The notes under the pieces are model-generated. The model did no database searches. It was not told the origin of the DNA and was given only the letters and a program-made list of their open reading frames with translations. A stretch of DNA of 64,000 nt from Psychrobacter sp. JCM 18900 (GTDB lineage Bacteria > Pseudomonadota > Gammaproteobacteria > Pseudomonadales > Moraxellaceae): assembly GCF_904846625.1 (NCBI RefSeq), contig NZ_CAJHBL010000004.1, forward strand, positions 1-64,000. Reading direction: 5' to 3'. The stretch's first letter is position 1, and the number at the start of each line of letters is the position of its first letter. Below, piece by piece: positions 1-9,463 of the stretch. Position numbers and translations under genes: made by a program.

Positions 1-185
1 GTACTACTGACGTAACTGGCGCAATCCAATTACAAGACGGTACTGAAATGGTAATGCCTGGTGATAACGTTGAGATGGGCGTAGAGCTTATCCACCCAAT
101 CGCTATGGACAAAGGTCTTCGCTTCGCTATTCGTGAAGGCGGCCGTACTGTAGGCGCTGGTGTTGTTGCTAACGTATTGAACTAA
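1..185 (+). CDS. tuf: Elongation factor Tu, C-terminal end (partial)
   Basis: The window opens inside this gene. The readable frame begins at base 3 and gives about 60 residues ending [11 protein letters not shown] before the TAA stop. The stretch with [30 protein letters not shown] and GRTVGAGVV is the conserved third (beta-barrel) domain of EF-Tu, the GTPase that carries aminoacyl-tRNA to the ribosome. Its position directly upstream of tRNA-Trp, secE and nusG matches the tufB locus of many gammaproteobacteria. Whether a second tuf copy exists cannot be seen here. The family call is certain; only the last sixth of the protein is present. Confidence 0.97.
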   Translation, partial: TTDVTGAIQLQDGTEMVMPGDNVEMGVELIHPIAMDKGLRFAIREGGRTVGAGVVANVLN

Positions 186-225
186 GACTTAAGTCTCAGC
201 AATGAGCTTATGAATTAGTCATAGA

Positions 226-257
226 AAAGGCCATCCTATCTAGGGTGGCCTTTTTTT
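226..257 (+). terminator. Rho-independent terminator of tuf
   Basis: GGCCATCC and GGGTGGCC pair across a short loop with one G-U wobble, and a run of seven T follows. The hairpin starts about 40 bases after the tuf stop, so it separates tuf from the tRNA-Trp/secE unit. Confidence 0.85.
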
Positions 258-438
258 GTGGAGGGAAGTGAAACATTACTAAAAATAGAATAAGAGCTTT
301 AGCGAAATAATAACTCACGATATGTGAGATAGAGATAATTATTTGTTAGATAGCATATTGTAATCTACGGCATAGCTTGTTATATTATCGCTGCACTTAA
401 CGCTAACAGTTATTTTAGATTGCGGCAGTGCAAAATCA

Positions 439-459
439 GGTAAAATTAATAATTTTACC
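439..459. repeat. Perfect AT-rich palindrome upstream of the tRNA-Trp promoter
   Basis: GGTAAAATT and AATTTTACC are a perfect 9-base inverted repeat around a 3-base centre. It ends nine bases before the -35 hexamer of the tRNA-Trp promoter. It could be a regulator site, an UP-like A/T element or a weak hairpin. No T-run follows it, so it is unlikely to be a terminator. Confidence 0.6.
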
Positions 460-468
460 GTCAAGGGC

Positions 469-496
469 TTGCATTCTATGCTAAATATTGTATAAT
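469..496 (+). promoter_or_regulatory. Sigma70 promoter for tRNA-Trp (and probably secE-nusG)
   Basis: TTGCAT (469-474) and a perfect TATAAT (491-496) are separated by 16 bases. Transcription would begin near 503, about 12 bases before the mature tRNA. No terminator is visible between the tRNA and secE, so read-through into secE-nusG is likely. Confidence 0.8.
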
Positions 497-514
497 GCTG
501 TCCTTTACACCCAT

Positions 515-590
515 AGGCGATTGGCTCAATTGGTAGAGCATCGGTCTCCAAAACCGAGGGTTGTAGGTTCGAGTCCTACATCGCCTGCCA
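515..590 (+). tRNA. trpT: tRNA-Trp (anticodon CCA)
   Basis: The acceptor strand AGGCGAT pairs with ATCGCCT, and the 3' CCA is encoded. The anticodon loop CTCCAAA places CCA at 548-550. The T-loop sequence GGTTCGAGTCC is canonical, and the D-arm carries GGCTCAATTGGTAGAGC. At 76 bases this is a complete bacterial tRNA that reads UGG. Location between tuf and secE is a common gammaproteobacterial arrangement. Confidence 0.97.
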
Positions 591-641
591 TCTTCTTATC
601 ACATCTTTGTTGTACCCCACCATCTCCGAAGCGAGTTCTTT

Positions 642-1127
642 ATGAGCAATGATCAAGATAACCTCGAGACTAAGTTATCTGATGCCAAGGCGGTTGCTGG
701 TGGAATGCTGTCTAAAAATAAGCCTGTTTCAGCTAGTGGTACTACTGCTGTTGAAGTGGCTAAGACTGGCTCAATAAAAGATTTGATTTTGTGGCTACTT
801 GCCGCAGCTGTATTAATCGGTGCGACTCTAGTAAATCAATATTTACCAGGCTATTGGCAACCTGCCAACGACGTCTGGGTACGTATTGGTATTATTGTCG
901 CACTTGTTGTATTTGCATTAGTCTGTTTGGCGTTAACGCATCAAGGTCGTGCTTTTAAAATATTATTAAAAGACGCTGCCGTTGAGCTTCGCCGAGTGAC
1001 ATGGCCAGGTAAGGACGAAACCTTTCAATATACATGGCAAGTAATTGTTGTGATTGCGATTGCTGGTTTCTTTATTTGGTTATTGGATAACTTTTTTAAT
1101 TGGTTCGTTGGTATCTTTATCGGTTAA
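642..1127 (+). CDS. secE: Preprotein translocase subunit SecE
   Basis: SecE is the small essential subunit of the SecYEG channel in the inner membrane and clamps SecY. The 161-residue protein has a polar N-terminus of about 45 residues, then three hydrophobic segments near residues 47-67, 78-98 and 133-155. The conserved amphipathic stretch AVELRRVTWPGKDET lies just before the last segment; this is the SecE family hallmark. Three-TM SecE proteins are typical of enterics and relatives. The gene follows tRNA-Trp and precedes nusG by 71 bases, which is the standard secE-nusG pair. The family assignment rests on the motif and on synteny. Confidence 0.96.
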   Translation: MSNDQDNLETKLSDAKAVAGGMLSKNKPVSASGTTAVEVAKTGSIKDLILWLLAAAVLIGATLVNQYLPGYWQPANDVWVRIGIIVALVVFALVCLALTHQGRAFKILLKDAAVELRRVTWPGKDETFQYTWQVIVVIAIAGFFIWLLDNFFNWFVGIFIG

Positions 1128-1198
1128 TAGCACGTATTAGTGACTATTAGCGAGACATTTACTCATAACGACTTATTTATAATGATCAGGAGCGTGAT

Positions 1199-1729
1199 AT
1201 GCGTTGGTATATTGTCCAAGCGTTTTCAGGATATGAAAAACAAGTACAACGTTCATTAACTGATCGTATTAACCGTAGTGACTTCGCTGAGTCATTCGGT
1301 GATGTATTGGTTCCTACTGAAGAAGTCGTCGAAATGAAAGACGGCAAAAAACGTAAGAGTGAGCGCAAGTTCTTTCCTGGATATGTATTGATCCAAATGG
1401 AAATGAACGACAATACTTGGCACATCGTAAAAGACTGTCCTCGTATTATGGGTTTCATCGGTGGTACGCCTGAGATGCCTGCACCGATTACGCAAGTAGA
1501 AGCTGATCGCATTTTAAACCGTTTGAACCAGACTGAAACTGACCCACGTCCTAAGACTCTATTTGAGCCAGGCGAAGAGCTGTTGGTTATCGATGGTCCA
1601 TTTACTGACTTTAAAGGGTTGGTAGAAAAAGTGGATTATGAGAAGTCTAAGCTACATCTAACAGTAAACGTATTTAATCGACCTACACAGGTTGAGCTTG
1701 AATTTAGTAAAGTCGAAAAACTAGACTAA
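1199..1729 (+). CDS. nusG: Transcription termination/antitermination factor NusG
   Basis: NusG binds RNA polymerase, suppresses pausing and links transcription to Rho and to the ribosome. The protein has 176 residues. It begins [16 protein letters not shown], the conserved start of the NGN domain, with the [10 protein letters not shown] segment in the middle, and ends with a KOW domain ([20 protein letters not shown]). Length and domain order are normal for the family. The start codon follows AGGAGCGTGAT, a good ribosome site. It sits between secE and rplK as expected. Confidence 0.97.
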   Translation: MRWYIVQAFSGYEKQVQRSLTDRINRSDFAESFGDVLVPTEEVVEMKDGKKRKSERKFFPGYVLIQMEMNDNTWHIVKDCPRIMGFIGGTPEMPAPITQVEADRILNRLNQTETDPRPKTLFEPGEELLVIDGPFTDFKGLVEKVDYEKSKLHLTVNVFNRPTQVELEFSKVEKLD

Positions 1730-1819
1730 ATTAGCAAAAAATTCATCAACCGGGGAGCTGTTAGTCAATTAGGTATATACCACGTTGATTTGGCGCTATT
1801 ACCCATTTAGGAGAGTATC

Positions 1820-2251
1820 ATGGCTAAGAAGATTGATGGTTACATCAAACTGCAAGTGCCTGCAGGAAAAGCAAATCCTTCACCACCTATTGGTCCAGCT
1901 TTGGGTCAAAAAGGCGTGAACATCATGGCGTTCTGTAAAGAATTTAACGCTGCGACCTCAGGCCAAGAGCCAGGTCTACCGATCCCAACTGAGATCACAG
2001 TATACAGCGACAAATCTTTTACCTTCATCATGAAGTCACCACCAGCTGCATACTTACTACGTAAGGCTGCTGGTATTGCTAAAGGTTCAGGTACACCGAA
2101 CACTGCTAAAGTTGGTAAAGTTGACCGTGCACAACTAGAAGACATCGTTAAGACTAAGAATGCAGACTTAACTGCTGCTGATCTTGACGCTGCTGTCCGT
2201 ACCATCGCTGGTACTGCACGTTCAATGGGTATTACCGTGGAGGGTGTATAA
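1820..2251 (+). CDS. rplK: 50S ribosomal protein L11
   Basis: L11 forms the stalk base and the GTPase-associated centre together with 23S rRNA and L10/L12. The 143-residue sequence begins [22 protein letters not shown], followed by the [19 protein letters not shown] motif. The C-terminal RNA-binding domain ends with [14 protein letters not shown]. Length matches the family. A strong AGGAG lies upstream of the start. Its TAA stop overlaps the rplA start by one base (TAATG), which points to coupled translation of L11 and L1. Confidence 0.98.
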   Translation: MAKKIDGYIKLQVPAGKANPSPPIGPALGQKGVNIMAFCKEFNAATSGQEPGLPIPTEITVYSDKSFTFIMKSPPAAYLLRKAAGIAKGSGTPNTAKVGKVDRAQLEDIVKTKNADLTAADLDAAVRTIAGTARSMGITVEGV

Positions 2252-2952
2252 TGTCTAAGCTAACCAAACGTCAAAAAGAAATTCAAAGCCGTATTGATAA
2301 CGAAAAACAGTACACTATTGAAGAAGCGGTTCAAATCCTAAACGATTTGCCAGCGCTAAAGTTCAAAGAGTCTATCGATATCGCAGTAAACTTGGGCGTT
2401 GACCCACGTAAATCTGATCAAGTAGTTCGTGGTGCAACCAACCTACCTGCGGGTACTGGTAAAACCAAACGCGTTGCTGTATTCGCTCAAGGCGCTGCTG
2501 CTGAAGCCGCTAAAGAAGCTGGTGCAGACATCGTTGGTTTTGAAGACCTAGCAGAGCAAATCAAAGCCGGTAACATGGACTTTGATGTTGTGATCGCAGC
2601 TCCAGATGCTATGCGTGTTGTTGGTCAGTTAGGTACTATCCTAGGCCCACGTGGTCTAATGCCTAACCCTAAAGTTGGTACGGTAACGCCAAACGTTGCT
2701 GAAGCTGTGACTAATGCGAAAGCTGGTCAGGCTCAGTACCGTGTTGATAAAGCTGGTATCATCCATGCAACTATCGGCCAAGTTGGTTTCACTGCTGATC
2801 AAATTGAGCAAAACGCGCAAGCGATTCTTTCTGATCTAAAGCGTGCTAAGCCTGCTACTTCTAAAGGTACTTTCATTAAGAAAATTACCTTGTCTAGCAC
2901 GATGGGTCCAGGTCTAACGATCGACGCTGTTCCTTATCGTACTGCTAAATAA
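2251..2952 (+). CDS. rplA: 50S ribosomal protein L1
   Basis: L1 binds 23S rRNA at the E-site stalk and in many bacteria represses its own rplKA mRNA. The protein is 233 residues. The conserved block [20 protein letters not shown] lies in the middle, and the sequence ends with the [10 protein letters not shown] element. The start overlaps the rplK stop by one base. A 457-base spacer holding an L10-type leader follows, so rplKA and rplJL may be regulated separately. Confidence 0.98.
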   Translation: MSKLTKRQKEIQSRIDNEKQYTIEEAVQILNDLPALKFKESIDIAVNLGVDPRKSDQVVRGATNLPAGTGKTKRVAVFAQGAAAEAAKEAGADIVGFEDLAEQIKAGNMDFDVVIAAPDAMRVVGQLGTILGPRGLMPNPKVGTVTPNVAEAVTNAKAGQAQYRVDKAGIIHATIGQVGFTADQIEQNAQAILSDLKRAKPATSKGTFIKKITLSSTMGPGLTIDAVPYRTAK

Positions 2953-3409
2953 TTAAAGTTTTTATCTTCAAATATTTTGAGTGATAAACACAAACAGTTT
3001 TTAAAGAATTAGGTCAGCGTAGTATTTGCTACGCTGTCTAAGACCGTAGGTAGAGAGTAGTTTAGAGTCATAGTTAGCGATCTTCGGATAGTTGCTTATG
3101 ATAATAAGTCACTTTTGTTAATCGACGACAGATGAAAATCTTAGTTGTCCTACGCAGACGGTGGCCCACACAGTTTAAGACACGAGCGAATAGGGCGATA
3201 AGGTTATTTATAACCTTCAAACTATTACTCAACGTCATTCTGATAACGGTGCCGTAATCAGTCGTTACCAGTAGATGCTTTTTTTATTAATTGAATCCAC
3301 TGGTAATGTGTCGTATCAAGTCAGTCTTAGCTTACAGTTTGAGCGCATAAAAACCTTGTTTTTGGCACTTTTATTATAAGTCGATTGATAAGATTAAAGG
3401 AGTCAACTT
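2953..3409 (+). promoter_or_regulatory. rplJL leader region with L10-type RNA structures
   Basis: This spacer precedes rplJ and is rich in potential RNA structure. A perfect 8-base hairpin, CAGCGTAG/CTACGCTG, lies at 3015-3036. CGTAGG at 3045-3050 can pair with CCTACG at 3149-3154, which is followed by CAGACGGTGG. TTACCAGT at 3265-3272 pairs with ACTGGTAA at 3299-3306. Position and the CGTAGG/CCTACG pairing resemble the ribosomal protein L10 leader, the site where L10(L12)4 represses rplJL translation. The resemblance is from memory; a covariance model search would settle it. Confidence 0.6.
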
Positions 3410-3937
3410 ATGGCATTAACGCTAGAACAAAAACAACAAGTTGTGGCTGAAGTGTCTGAAGTTGCTGCTAATGCTTACTCAGCAGTAGCTGCCGAATATC
3501 ACGGTATTGGTGTTGCACAGCTTACTAAGCTGCGTGAACAAGCTCGTGATAAAGGTGTTGTTTTAAAAGTGGTAAAAAATACACTAGCAAAACGCGCTTT
3601 TGAAGGCACTAAGTTTGAGAGCATGTCAGACCGTATGACTGGTCCACTACTTTTGGCTTTCTCTATGGAAGATTTGGGATCTGCTGCTCGAGTCGTTTTC
3701 GACTTCAGCAAAGATAACAAAGCTTTAGAGACCAAATTAGTATCAGTCGGTGGTGAAGTTTATGGTCCAGAAGAGCTAGAGCGCGTATCGAAGCTACCAA
3801 CTCGCGACGAAGCAATCTCTATCTTGATGGCTACTATGAATGCACCAGTGACCAAGCTTGTCCAGACTATGAACGCTGTTCCTGGCAAGTTCGTTCGCAC
3901 TGTAGCGGCAATCAAAGACGCAAAAGAAGCTGCTTAA
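3410..3937 (+). CDS. rplJ: 50S ribosomal protein L10
   Basis: L10 anchors the L7/L12 dimers on the ribosome stalk and feeds back on its own mRNA. The protein has 175 residues. The N-terminal RNA-binding domain carries LTKLREQARDKGVVLKVVKN and TLAKRAFEGT, and the C-terminal helix that binds L12 is the alanine- and lysine-rich end. AAAGGAG precedes the ATG. The gene is 120 bases upstream of rplL, as in the usual rplJL unit. Confidence 0.98.
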   Translation: MALTLEQKQQVVAEVSEVAANAYSAVAAEYHGIGVAQLTKLREQARDKGVVLKVVKNTLAKRAFEGTKFESMSDRMTGPLLLAFSMEDLGSAARVVFDFSKDNKALETKLVSVGGEVYGPEELERVSKLPTRDEAISILMATMNAPVTKLVQTMNAVPGKFVRTVAAIKDAKEAA

Positions 3938-4057
3938 TTGCTTGTTTTAACGTAACTTTAACATCGCTAATTTTGGTTGAATTTTATTGTCACATTAGGC
4001 AAGCAATCAAAGCGATATTAGAATCAATTAATTTTTATCAGATAACGGAGAGTTCTC

Positions 4058-4429
4058 ATGGCACTATCTAAAGATGACGTGTTAAATGCAATCGCTGAAA
4101 TGTCAGTAATGGATATCGTTGAGTTAATCAGCGACATGGAAGAAAAATTCGGCGTAACAGCTGCTGTTGCTGCTGCACCTGCTGCTGCTGGTCCTGCTGC
4201 TGCTGCTGCTGAAGAAAAAGACGAGTTTGACGTAGTTCTTGCCAGCTTTGGCGAGAAGAAAGTTGGCGTAATTAAAGCCGTACGTGAAGCTACTGGTCTT
4301 GGCCTAAAAGAAGCGAAAGATTTGGTTGAAAGCGCTCCAGCTCCAATCAAAGAAGGCGCATCTAAAGCTGAAGCTGAAGAGTTGAAAAAGAAACTTGAAG
4401 AAGCTGGTGCAACTGTTGAACTAAAATAA
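4058..4429 (+). CDS. rplL: 50S ribosomal protein L7/L12
   Basis: L7/L12 forms the flexible stalk that recruits translation factors. The protein has 123 residues. The N-terminal dimerisation domain (residues about 1-32) is followed by an alanine-rich hinge (about 34-53) and then by the globular domain with [20 protein letters not shown] and [13 protein letters not shown]. The hinge is almost pure Ala with a few Pro and Gly, coded mostly by GCT. A terminator hairpin follows closely, so part of the transcription probably stops before rpoB. Confidence 0.98.
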   Translation: MALSKDDVLNAIAEMSVMDIVELISDMEEKFGVTAAVAAAPAAAGPAAAAAEEKDEFDVVLASFGEKKVGVIKAVREATGLGLKEAKDLVESAPAPIKEGASKAEAEELKKKLEEAGATVELK

Positions 4430-4444
4430 GTTTAACACTGTACG

Positions 4445-4484
4445 AAAAAAAGCTGGTAATGCCTTGCATTGCCAGCTTTTTTTT
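4445..4484 (+). terminator. Terminator/attenuator between rplL and rpoB
   Basis: AGCTGGTAATG and CATTGCCAGCT pair almost perfectly across a short loop, with A-run before and eight T after. It lies 15 bases beyond the rplL stop. In E. coli an attenuator in this position lowers rpoBC expression relative to ribosomal proteins; the same role is inferred here. Confidence 0.9.
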
Positions 4485-5193
4485 ACTATAATTCGTAGCT
4501 TGACCTTTTGTGTCTGCCAACATACGTATGCAACATCACGGTGGATACCCATCAAAAGGACAGACGATATACATGCAAGCACACATGCCAGTTTTTGAAA
4601 TCAGTTAATATGAGCTAAACGTCTGTAGATGTTTGGCATTTTTTTGTGTCTGCATGCTTTCCTATCAACACTATAGTTTATACTGATTCTAAAAGTTATA
4701 GTTACCCCGATTATTAATCCTGAAAAAAGCGGTATTCTTAAAAAAGCTGTTGATCATAAGTTGCCTATTTGGTGTGGCATGACTGTCGATATTCAGTCTC
4801 ACAGACAGTTTGTATGTGTAGGGAACATAGTTCGGTAATAAGTAGTCTAGATGGCAAGTGGTATGGATGCAATCTTAATAGACATTATTCCCCAGCAATG
4901 TATTTGTAAAGTAAGCCTGATAGGCAATGTGTTATAGATTATATAATATTGAATTTTTTGGTTGCAACAGTCATATAGACTGATTCACTTACCATGAATC
5001 TAGCAAGCAACGACGAGATTAAGTGAAGTGTGCTAGGTAAGCACTGAAGAGTAAAGTAGTAATTGACAGAAAAGACATGAACTGAACACGAAGACCCGTT
5101 TTATATTATCGTTTACGTCGCCACGTTTGCATCGTATTTATGCATACTGGCCACGCTTTTAATTTGTTTCCACGTTTACTGTAAGGACTCTCG
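4485..5193 (+). other. Long structured spacer before rpoB
   Basis: About 700 bases lie between the rplL terminator and rpoB with no convincing reading frame. Several inverted repeats are visible: CAGTC/GACTG around ATATA at 4968-4982, and TTCACTTA (4984-4991) with TAAGTGAA (5020-5027). ACTGTC near 4792 can pair with GACAGT near 4806. A TATAAT is present at 4942-4947 without a convincing -35. Promoter activity for rpoBC and RNA processing are both possible; neither is shown by the sequence alone. Confidence 0.5.
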
Positions 5194-8100
5194 ATGGCAT
5201 ATTCTTATACTGAAAAAAAGCGTATTCGCAAAAGTTTTGCTGAATTGCCCACTGTAATGGACATTCCCTATTTACTGTCTATTCAAGTAGATTCTTACGA
5301 GCAATTTTTGCAAGAGCACAAAAAGCCGAAAGCTCGTGAGAATACTGGTTTGCAAGCTGCGTATTCCTCTATTTTCCCAATTGAGAGTCACTCTGGTAAC
5401 GCAGAGCTACAATTTGTTGAGTACTATTTAGGCACGCCTGAATTTGATGAGCGTGAGTGTATCTTACGTGGTTCAACGTTTGCTGCGCCTATGCGTGTCA
5501 AAATCCGTTTGATCATCAAAGACAAAGACAGCAAAGACAAAGATAGCAAAGCTGCTATCAAAGATATCCGTGAGCAAAGCGTCTATATGGGTGAGATGCC
5601 TTTGATGACGGCTAACGGTACTTTCATTATCAATGGTACTGAGCGTGTTATCGTATCTCAGCTACATCGTTCACCTGGTGTGTTCTTTGACCATGATAAA
5701 GGTAAGTCGCATTCAAGTGGTAAAGTGCTTTATAACGCACGTATTATCCCTTACCGTGGTTCATGGTTAGACTTTGAATTTGATGCAAAAGATTTAGTAT
5801 TTGCTCGTATTGACCGTCGCCGTAAACTACTTGCGTCAATCATTCTACGCGCACTTGGTCTAACAACTTCTGAAATTCTAGATTTATTCTTTGATAAAGT
5901 TGCTGTTTATAAAGGCGAAGAGCAGTTTGAGATTGATTTAGTTGCTGATCGTCTACGTGGCGAAATGGCTCAGTTTGATATCGTATCACCTGAAGGTGAC
6001 GTTATCGTAGAGCAGGGCAAACGCATTAACGCACGTCGTATCCGTCAGCTTGAAGAAGCAGGTATGACGAAGATTGCTGTGCCTGATGAGTATCTATACG
6101 AGCGTATCTTAGCAGAAGACATCGTTGTTAATGACGAAATCATTGCTAAAGCAAACACGCCAATCGACCATGAATTATTGGTTAAATTGAGCGCGTTTGA
6201 AGCCAGTGAATCTATCAAAGAATTCAGCATTCTGTTCACGAATGATATCGACCAAGGTAGTTATATTGCCGATACGCTACGTGCTGATAGTACGTCAAGC
6301 CGTGAAGAAGCGTTGATCGAAATTTATAAAGTAATGCGTCCAGGTGAGCCACCAACGGTTGAGACTGCTGAGAAACTGTTTGAGAGCATGTTCTTTAACG
6401 CAGATCGTTATGACTTATCAAATGTCGGTCGTATGAAGTTCAACCGTCGTCTTGGTCTTGAATTTGACAATACTGATGATCCTGATATCCAGCGCGAACG
6501 CAGTGTATTGACCAACGATGATATCGTTAACGTTCTAAAAGAACTTATCGAGATTCGTAATGGTCGCGGCGATGTCGATGATATTGACCATCTTGGTAAC
6601 CGTCGTATTCGTTCAGTAGGTGAGATGGCAGAAAACCAATTCCGTGTTGGTTTAGTACGTGTTGAGCGTGCCGTAAAAGAGCGTTTAAGCTCAGCAGAAT
6701 CAGACAACTTGTCACCACAAGATTTGATTAACTCTAAGCCAGTAGCGGCTGCGGTTAAAGAATTCTTTGGTTCAAGCCAGTTGTCACAGTTTATGGATCA
6801 GAACAACCCGTTGTCTGAAGTTACCCATAAGCGCCGTGTATCAGCGTTAGGACCTGGTGGTCTAACTCGTGAACGTGCAGGCTTTGAAGTACGTGACGTA
6901 CATGATACCCATTATGGCCGTGTATGTCCTATTGAGACTCCTGAAGGTCCAAACATTGGTCTGATCAACTCACTAGCAACATTTGCTAAAACCAACAGCT
7001 TTGGCTTCTTAGAAACGCCTTATCGCCGTGTGGTTGATGGTAAAGTTACTGATGTTATTGAGTATCTATCAGCAATCGAAGAAGTAGGTACTGTCATTGC
7101 ACAGGCTGATTCTCCGATGACTGAAGATGGCGCGTTATCTGACGAGATGGTCAGTGTACGTAGCTATGGTGAATTTGTTCGTATGCCGCCAGAAAAAGTG
7201 ACGCATATGGATGTATCACCAAGTCAGGTAGTATCGGTTGCAGCAGGTCTGATTCCGTTCCTAGAGCATGATGATGCTAACCGTGCCTTGATGGGCTCGA
7301 ACATGCAGCGTCAGGCTGTTCCTACGCTACGTGCTGATAAGCCGTTAGTAGGTACGGGTATGGAGCGTCACGTTGCTCGTGACTCTGGTGTTTGTGTTAT
7401 CGCTAAGCGTGGCGGTGTGATTGAAGATGTTGATGCATCACGTATCGTTGTTCGTGTAAACGAAGACGAGATGACTGCTGGTGAAGCGGGTATCGATATC
7501 TATAACTTGATCAAATACACGCGCTCTAACCAAAACACTTGTATCAACCAACGTATCATTGTTAACCAAGGTGACGAGATTGCTTTGGGTGATATCTTGG
7601 CTGATGGTCCTTCAACGGATCTTGGTGAGCTAGCATTAGGTCAGAATATCCGCATTGCATTTATGCCGTGGAATGGTTACAACTTCGAAGATTCAATCTT
7701 GTTATCTGAAAAAGTAGTTAAAGAAGATCGTTTCACTACTATTCATATCCAAGAATTGACTTGTGTGGCTCGTGATACCAAGCTAGGTACAGAAGAGATC
7801 ACTGCTGATATTCCAAACGTTGGTGAAGCAGCATTATCAAGTCTTGATGAAGCAGGTATCGTCTATATCGGTGCTGAAGTTGACGCTGGTGATATTCTAG
7901 TTGGTAAAGTGACGCCAAAAGGTGAAACGCAACTAACGCCAGAAGAGAAACTACTACGGGCTATCTTTGGCGAAAAAGCGGCTGACGTGAAAGACACGTC
8001 ACTACGCGTACCGACTTCAAGTAAAGGTACGGTTATTGATGTACAGGTCTTCACCCGTGATGGCGTTGAAAAAGACGCACGCGCAAGAGCGATTGAAAAA

Positions 8101-9312
8101 TCGCAGCTTGATAGCTATCGCAAAGATTTAAAAGAAGAGCTACGTATCTTTGAAGAAGCAGCACGTGGTCGTATTGGTAATCTGTTAGATGGTCAAAAAG
8201 TCAGTGGCGGTGCTGGTCTAAAAGCTGGTACGGTTATGGCCTTGGCTGATATGAAAGATATGAGCCTTGAGACGTTGCTTGATATCCAACCAGTAGAAGA
8301 AGAAATCTCTGAGCGTCTAACGCAAATCGCTGATTACTTGGTTGATAAGCAAAAAGACATCGATGTGAAGTTTGCTGAGAAAAAACGCAAATTGACTGCT
8401 GGTGATGACTTACAACATGGCGTACAAAAAATCGTTAAAGTATATCTAGCGGTTAAGCGTCGTATTCAGCCTGGTGATAAGATGGCTGGTCGTCATGGTA
8501 ACAAAGGTGTTGTATCGCGTATCATGCCAGTTGAAGACATGCCTTATGATGAAAATGGTAATACCGTTGACATCGTATTGAACCCACTTGGTGTACCATC
8601 TCGTATGAACATCGGTCAGGTTCTAGAGACGCATTTGGGTATGGCAGCGAAAGGATTGGGCGAGAAGATTGACGGTATGCTCAAATCTCAAGCAGCAATC
8701 AAAGAGCTACGTGATTTCTTAGACAAAATCTATAACCAAGTAGGCGGTGAGCAAGTTGATCTTGATAGCTTGAGTGATGATGACATCATGGCGCTAGCAG
8801 ACAACTTACGTGGCGGTGTACCGATGGGCACAGCAGTATTTGACGGCGCAAGAGAAAGCCAGGTTAAAGACTTGCTCGAGCTTGCTGGTATGGATCGCGA
8901 TGGTCAGCAGACGTTATATGATGGTCGTACAGGTCAGAAGTTTGACCGTAAAGTAACCGTTGGTTACATGTACATGCTCAAGCTTAACCATTTGGTTGAT
9001 GACAAAATGCATGCGCGTTCAACGGGTTCTTATTCTCTAGTGACGCAGCAGCCACTCGGCGGTAAAGCTCAGTTTGGTGGTCAGCGCTTCGGTGAGATGG
9101 AAGTATGGGCACTAGAAGCATACGGCGCGACTTACACGTTGCAAGAAATGCTAACGGTGAAGTCGGATGACGTTGAAGGCCGTACTCGTATGTACAAAAA
9201 CATCGTTGATGGTGAGCAGTATATGGATCCAGGCATGCCTGAGTCGTTTAACGTACTGACCAAAGAAATCAAATCACTGGGTATTAATATTGAGTTAAAA
9301 CAAAGCAACTAG
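5194..9312 (+). CDS. rpoB: DNA-directed RNA polymerase beta subunit
   Basis: RpoB forms one jaw of RNA polymerase and half of the catalytic cleft. The protein is 1372 residues, slightly longer than E. coli RpoB. It begins [15 protein letters not shown] and ends with the [18 protein letters not shown] region. The rifampicin-binding segment around residues 525-555 reads [20 protein letters not shown], the wild-type sensitive form. The active-site blocks [15 protein letters not shown] and the C-terminal clamp region are intact. A small KDKDS direct repeat enlarges the N-terminal lobe near residue 110. TAAGGA precedes the start. rpoC follows after 151 bases. Confidence 0.99.
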   Translation: MAYSYTEKKRIRKSFAELPTVMDIPYLLSIQVDSYEQFLQEHKKPKARENTGLQAAYSSIFPIESHSGNAELQFVEYYLGTPEFDERECILRGSTFAAPMRVKIRLIIKDKDSKDKDSKAAIKDIREQSVYMGEMPLMTANGTFIINGTERVIVSQLHRSPGVFFDHDKGKSHSSGKVLYNARIIPYRGSWLDFEFDAKDLVFARIDRRRKLLASIILRALGLTTSEILDLFFDKVAVYKGEEQFEIDLVADRLRGEMAQFDIVSPEGDVIVEQGKRINARRIRQLEEAGMTKIAVPDEYLYERILAEDIVVNDEIIAKANTPIDHELLVKLSAFEASESIKEFSILFTNDIDQGSYIADTLRADSTSSREEALIEIYKVMRPGEPPTVETAEKLFESMFFNADRYDLSNVGRMKFNRRLGLEFDNTDDPDIQRERSVLTNDDIVNVLKELIEIRNGRGDVDDIDHLGNRRIRSVGEMAENQFRVGLVRVERAVKERLSSAESDNLSPQDLINSKPVAAAVKEFFGSSQLSQFMDQNNPLSEVTHKRRVSALGPGGLTRERAGFEVRDVHDTHYGRVCPIETPEGPNIGLINSLATFAKTNSFGFLETPYRRVVDGKVTDVIEYLSAIEEVGTVIAQADSPMTEDGALSDEMVSVRSYGEFVRMPPEKVTHMDVSPSQVVSVAAGLIPFLEHDDANRALMGSNMQRQAVPTLRADKPLVGTGMERHVARDSGVCVIAKRGGVIEDVDASRIVVRVNEDEMTAGEAGIDIYNLIKYTRSNQNTCINQRIIVNQGDEIALGDILADGPSTDLGELALGQNIRIAFMPWNGYNFEDSILLSEKVVKEDRFTTIHIQELTCVARDTKLGTEEITADIPNVGEAALSSLDEAGIVYIGAEVDAGDILVGKVTPKGETQLTPEEKLLRAIFGEKAADVKDTSLRVPTSSKGTVIDVQVFTRDGVEKDARARAIEKSQLDSYRKDLKEELRIFEEAARGRIGNLLDGQKVSGGAGLKAGTVMALADMKDMSLETLLDIQPVEEEISERLTQIADYLVDKQKDIDVKFAEKKRKLTAGDDLQHGVQKIVKVYLAVKRRIQPGDKMAGRHGNKGVVSRIMPVEDMPYDENGNTVDIVLNPLGVPSRMNIGQVLETHLGMAAKGLGEKIDGMLKSQAAIKELRDFLDKIYNQVGGEQVDLDSLSDDDIMALADNLRGGVPMGTAVFDGARESQVKDLLELAGMDRDGQQTLYDGRTGQKFDRKVTVGYMYMLKLNHLVDDKMHARSTGSYSLVTQQPLGGKAQFGGQRFGEMEVWALEAYGATYTLQEMLTVKSDDVEGRTRMYKNIVDGEQYMDPGMPESFNVLTKEIKSLGINIELKQSN

Positions 9313-9463
9313 CCCGTTGTTTAACTTAGTTGTCCACTAAAGGCAGTCTGCTTTATTGCTGCTGCTTTTAGTGATTTGTCTCAACCCTATTCATTGCCTT
9401 CATTCATCTTATCTGCGTCAATGGTACGCTGTCAGATGATTATAAAGATAACGGAGAAGCAAC

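Noticed and set aside
339..551. Minus-strand frame of 70 codons overlapping the tRNA-Trp gene and its promoter
   Set aside because: It covers the tRNA and the palindrome, has no ribosome site and no recognisable product.
4942..4947. TATAAT in the rpoB spacer considered as a promoter
   Set aside because: No hexamer resembling TTGACA lies 16-18 bases upstream.
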